Below are positions 5,926 through 7,280 of a stretch of 7,280 nt of DNA, in pieces. This stretch comes from DAISJD01 sp036821645. GTDB lineage: Bacteria; Pseudomonadota; Alphaproteobacteria; ATCC43930; CGMCC-115725. The number at the start of each line of letters is the position of its first letter. The first letter of the stretch is position 1. Under the pieces are notes generated by a model. The model worked only from the letters and a program-made list of their open reading frames with translations. It did no database searches and was not told where the DNA came from. The stretch is from the NCBI GenBank assembly GCA_036821645.1, contig DAISJD010000144.1, positions 1-7,280 on the forward strand, given 5' to 3'. The position numbers and the translations under genes are program-made.

Positions 5926-7050
5926 ATGAGCAATCATTCAAATAAATCCGGTTTCGATAGAGAAGAGTTCGATGATGATGATGATCGTCATGAACATCGA
6001 GACGGTAAGGATGATACGCCGCCTGCGAACAACCCGCCGACCATCAGTCAATCCGGTTCCGGCTTGTTTCTATCGGCGACGGGCGGGACCACGACCATCG
6101 TGGTGAGCGGCAGCAACAATATCTTGCTGGGTGGACGCGATGCCGACACGCTGATCGATGAAGGCAACAATAATCTGCTGATCGCGGGGTCAGGCAATGC
6201 GACGCTGATTGCCAATGGCAGTTACAATATTCTGGCCGGGGGCAGCGGCAACGACACGATTACCGCCGTCAATGGAACGCACAATATTTTGATCAGCGGC
6301 GGCGGCGATGATTTTCTGTCGGCGAGCGGCGATTTCAATACGATTTCGGCCGGGTCGGGGTTTGATCGGATCGGTGTTGCCGGGACGCAAAATCGCGTGA
6401 ATGGCGGGACAGGAGCCGCCACGGTCACGGTACAGGGCAATAAAAACACCGTCGTCGGATCGCGCGGTGCCCTTTCCATCGCCGCCAGCGGCAGCGCGAA
6501 CGTCCTTTTCGGCGGACAGGGCGACGATACCATTACGGCGGTCGGCGGTTCGAATAATACCCTTTCGGCCGGTGGCGGCAATAATCGCTTGATGGCAAGC
6601 GGGACCAACGATGTGCTGGTCGCCGGGACCGGAACCGACTTTCTGTCGGCGGATAACGGTATGAATACCTTCGTTGCGGGCCTTGGACAGACGACCATCC
6701 TCAGTGGTTCGGGGACGGATACGGTTGCAACGAACAATCTTCAACTGGCTGCTACCGTTCGGGAAAAGAACTTGTTCTTCATCCAAAATGGCGGCGATCT
6801 GTTGATCGATGTGTTGGGCACGCATCACAGCATCACGGTCGAAGGTTATTTTGCCAATGCCGGCAATAGCCTGAACAAGATCGTTACCGGCGACGGCGTC
6901 GCCTTGACCTATTCGGACGTTACCCAATTGGTTCAGGCTATGGCCGCCTTCTCCAGCAGTCACCAGGGGTTCGATCCGACTTTTGCCGGAAATAAGGTCC
7001 TGCCCCAGGATGCCGCCCTTCAGGCTGTGTTGGCGGTCGCACACCATTGA
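5926..7050 (+). CDS. RTX-like beta-roll protein, probable type I secretion substrate
   Basis: This 374-residue protein is probably exported. It has no Sec signal peptide. Residues 11-30 are rich in Asp, Glu and His, and a Pro/Asn linker (31-38) follows. From about 54 to 267 come roughly eleven turns of 18-19 residues of the form GGxGxDTIxxxGxxNxL. Each turn joins an RTX calcium-binding nonapeptide to a GxxNxL half. The Asn recurs at 65, 83, 101, 120, 138, 156, 174, 192, 211 and 247 (Asp at 229 and 265), whereas the calcium Asp is kept in about six turns (74, 110, 129, 147, 201, 238). Residues about 276-333 resemble the haemolysin-type calcium-binding-related domain (NGGDLLIDV, then HHSITVEGYF). 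The tail LVQAMAAF, ending LQAVLAVAHH, resembles C-termini of type I-secreted adhesins and RTX proteins. No enzyme domain is seen, so a surface, matrix or biofilm role is inference. The gene stands alone and ends before a strong terminator. Confidence 0.88.
   Translation: MSNHSNKSGFDREEFDDDDDRHEHRDGKDDTPPANNPPTISQSGSGLFLSATGGTTTIVVSGSNNILLGGRDADTLIDEGNNNLLIAGSGNATLIANGSYNILAGGSGNDTITAVNGTHNILISGGGDDFLSASGDFNTISAGSGFDRIGVAGTQNRVNGGTGAATVTVQGNKNTVVGSRGALSIAASGSANVLFGGQGDDTITAVGGSNNTLSAGGGNNRLMASGTNDVLVAGTGTDFLSADNGMNTFVAGLGQTTILSGSGTDTVATNNLQLAATVREKNLFFIQNGGDLLIDVLGTHHSITVEGYFANAGNSLNKIVTGDGVALTYSDVTQLVQAMAAFSSSHQGFDPTFAGNKVLPQDAALQAVLAVAHH
5971..5985 (+). repeat. (GAT)5 microsatellite encoding five aspartates
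   Basis: Five consecutive GAT codons encode Asp16-Asp20 of the RTX-like protein. Changes in copy number would stay in frame and alter only the length of the acidic N-terminal patch. Confidence 0.7.
6085..6720 (+). repeat. 18-19-residue beta-roll repeat array
   Basis: About eleven protein-level tandem repeats of 54-57 bases lie inside the RTX-like gene. They are diverged at the DNA level, so this is an old array rather than a recent expansion. Two units of 19 rather than 18 residues both contain DTITAV (residues 110-115 and 201-206) and lie 91 residues apart. This points to duplication of a five-turn block. Confidence 0.85.
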
Positions 7051-7056
7051 TGAAGG

Positions 7057-7105
7057 CGATGCCAAGTGGTTTTGCTTTAATTTGAGCAAAAACCGCTTGG
7101 CATCG
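7057..7105. repeat. long imperfect palindrome after the RTX-like gene
   Basis: The left arm GATGCCAAGTGGTTTTGCT (7058-7076) pairs with AGCAAAAACCGCTTGGCATC (7085-7104) with one G-T mismatch and one extra A, around an 8-base loop. A further C-G pair closes the base. It begins seven bases beyond the stop codon. No T run follows on the plus strand, and a proper terminator lies 120 bases further on, so this is unlikely to be the main terminator. It may be a dispersed REP/MITE-like element or a 3'-end stabilising hairpin; only one copy is in the window. Confidence 0.75.
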
Positions 7106-7190
7106 GGCCCTGTTCTTGTCGAGTGGTCGCACGGTATGCCCCCTCGGCCGTCGTTTCAGATGTGGGCTTCAATAAATATTGCTGCTGTTT

Positions 7191-7203
7191 CGTTAATTTA
7201 ACG
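7191..7203. repeat. 13-base palindrome
   Basis: CGTTAA and TTAACG are perfect inverted 6-mers around a single T. They lie between the long palindrome and the terminator. This could be a protein-binding site or chance in AT-rich DNA. Confidence 0.25.
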
Positions 7204-7222
7204 ATCACCAAAGAAATAAATC

Positions 7223-7252
7223 AAACCTCCAAATTTTTTTGGAGGTTTTTTT
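7223..7252 (+). terminator. Rho-independent terminator of the RTX-like gene
   Basis: A perfect 11-bp stem, AAACCTCCAAA (7223-7233) with TTTGGAGGTTT (7238-7248), closes a TTTT loop and is followed by four more T, giving a run of seven. It lies about 170 bases after the stop codon of the RTX-like gene and ends a single-gene transcript. On the other strand the stem is followed by GATTTATTTC, so any reverse termination would be weaker. Confidence 0.9.
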
Positions 7253-7280
7253 ATTTATAATTATTTATATAAATTAATAC

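Noticed and set aside
7050..7085. Tiny open frame starting at the ATG that overlaps the RTX-like stop codon
   Set aside because: It has only eleven codons and is read from the left arm of the palindrome; it is better explained by the inverted repeat than as a coupled peptide.
6190..7089. 299-codon open frame on the minus strand, antisense to the RTX-like gene
   Set aside because: It mirrors the repeat gene: its apparent repeats are only the reverse complement of the beta-roll repeats, and no ribosome binding site or known domain supports it.

Overview
The window looks like chromosomal DNA of an alphaproteobacterium, possibly of the Rhodospirillales/Azospirillum-like lineages. Supporting this are the fused ispDF gene (a fusion typical of Alphaproteobacteria and Campylobacterota), a stand-alone CinA-type amidase directly behind it, moderately GC-rich coding DNA, and strikingly AT-rich spacers. 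The species cannot be named from the sequence alone.

Layout. Positions 1-248 are an AT-rich spacer without a convincing gene. From 249 to 5339 every credible gene is on the minus strand. Read in the direction of transcription these are: ispDF (5339-4146), a pncC/cinA-like NMN amidase (4149-3640, ATGA overlap with ispDF), an EamA-type membrane transporter (3630-2776, 9 bp after the amidase), a secreted M3 oligoendopeptidase F (2684-765, with its own promoter candidate), and a small three-helix membrane protein of unknown function (620-249). The first three almost certainly form one transcript. Positions 5340-5925 are a divergent spacer. Its ispDF-proximal part has ordinary composition and a nested inverted repeat, while the part from about 5530 is extremely AT-rich with many A and T runs. 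On the plus strand, 5926-7050 encodes a 374-residue RTX-like beta-roll protein. It is followed by a long imperfect palindrome (7057-7105) and a textbook intrinsic terminator (7223-7252).

How the genes work together. The leftward block is metabolic housekeeping: MEP-pathway isoprenoid synthesis (IspD and IspF steps), pyridine-nucleotide salvage, a small-molecule exporter, and peptide degradation in the periplasm. The rightward gene is a single accessory gene for a probable type I-secreted repeat protein; no ABC transporter, membrane-fusion protein or TolC homologue lies in the window.

The most unusual item is the RTX-like protein. Its 18-residue beta-roll turns carry an almost unbroken Asn ladder on one edge, while the classical calcium-binding GGxGxD edge is kept in only about half of the turns. 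Its repeat array also appears to contain a 91-residue internal duplication. No CRISPR array, tRNA, rRNA, insertion sequence or transposase was seen.
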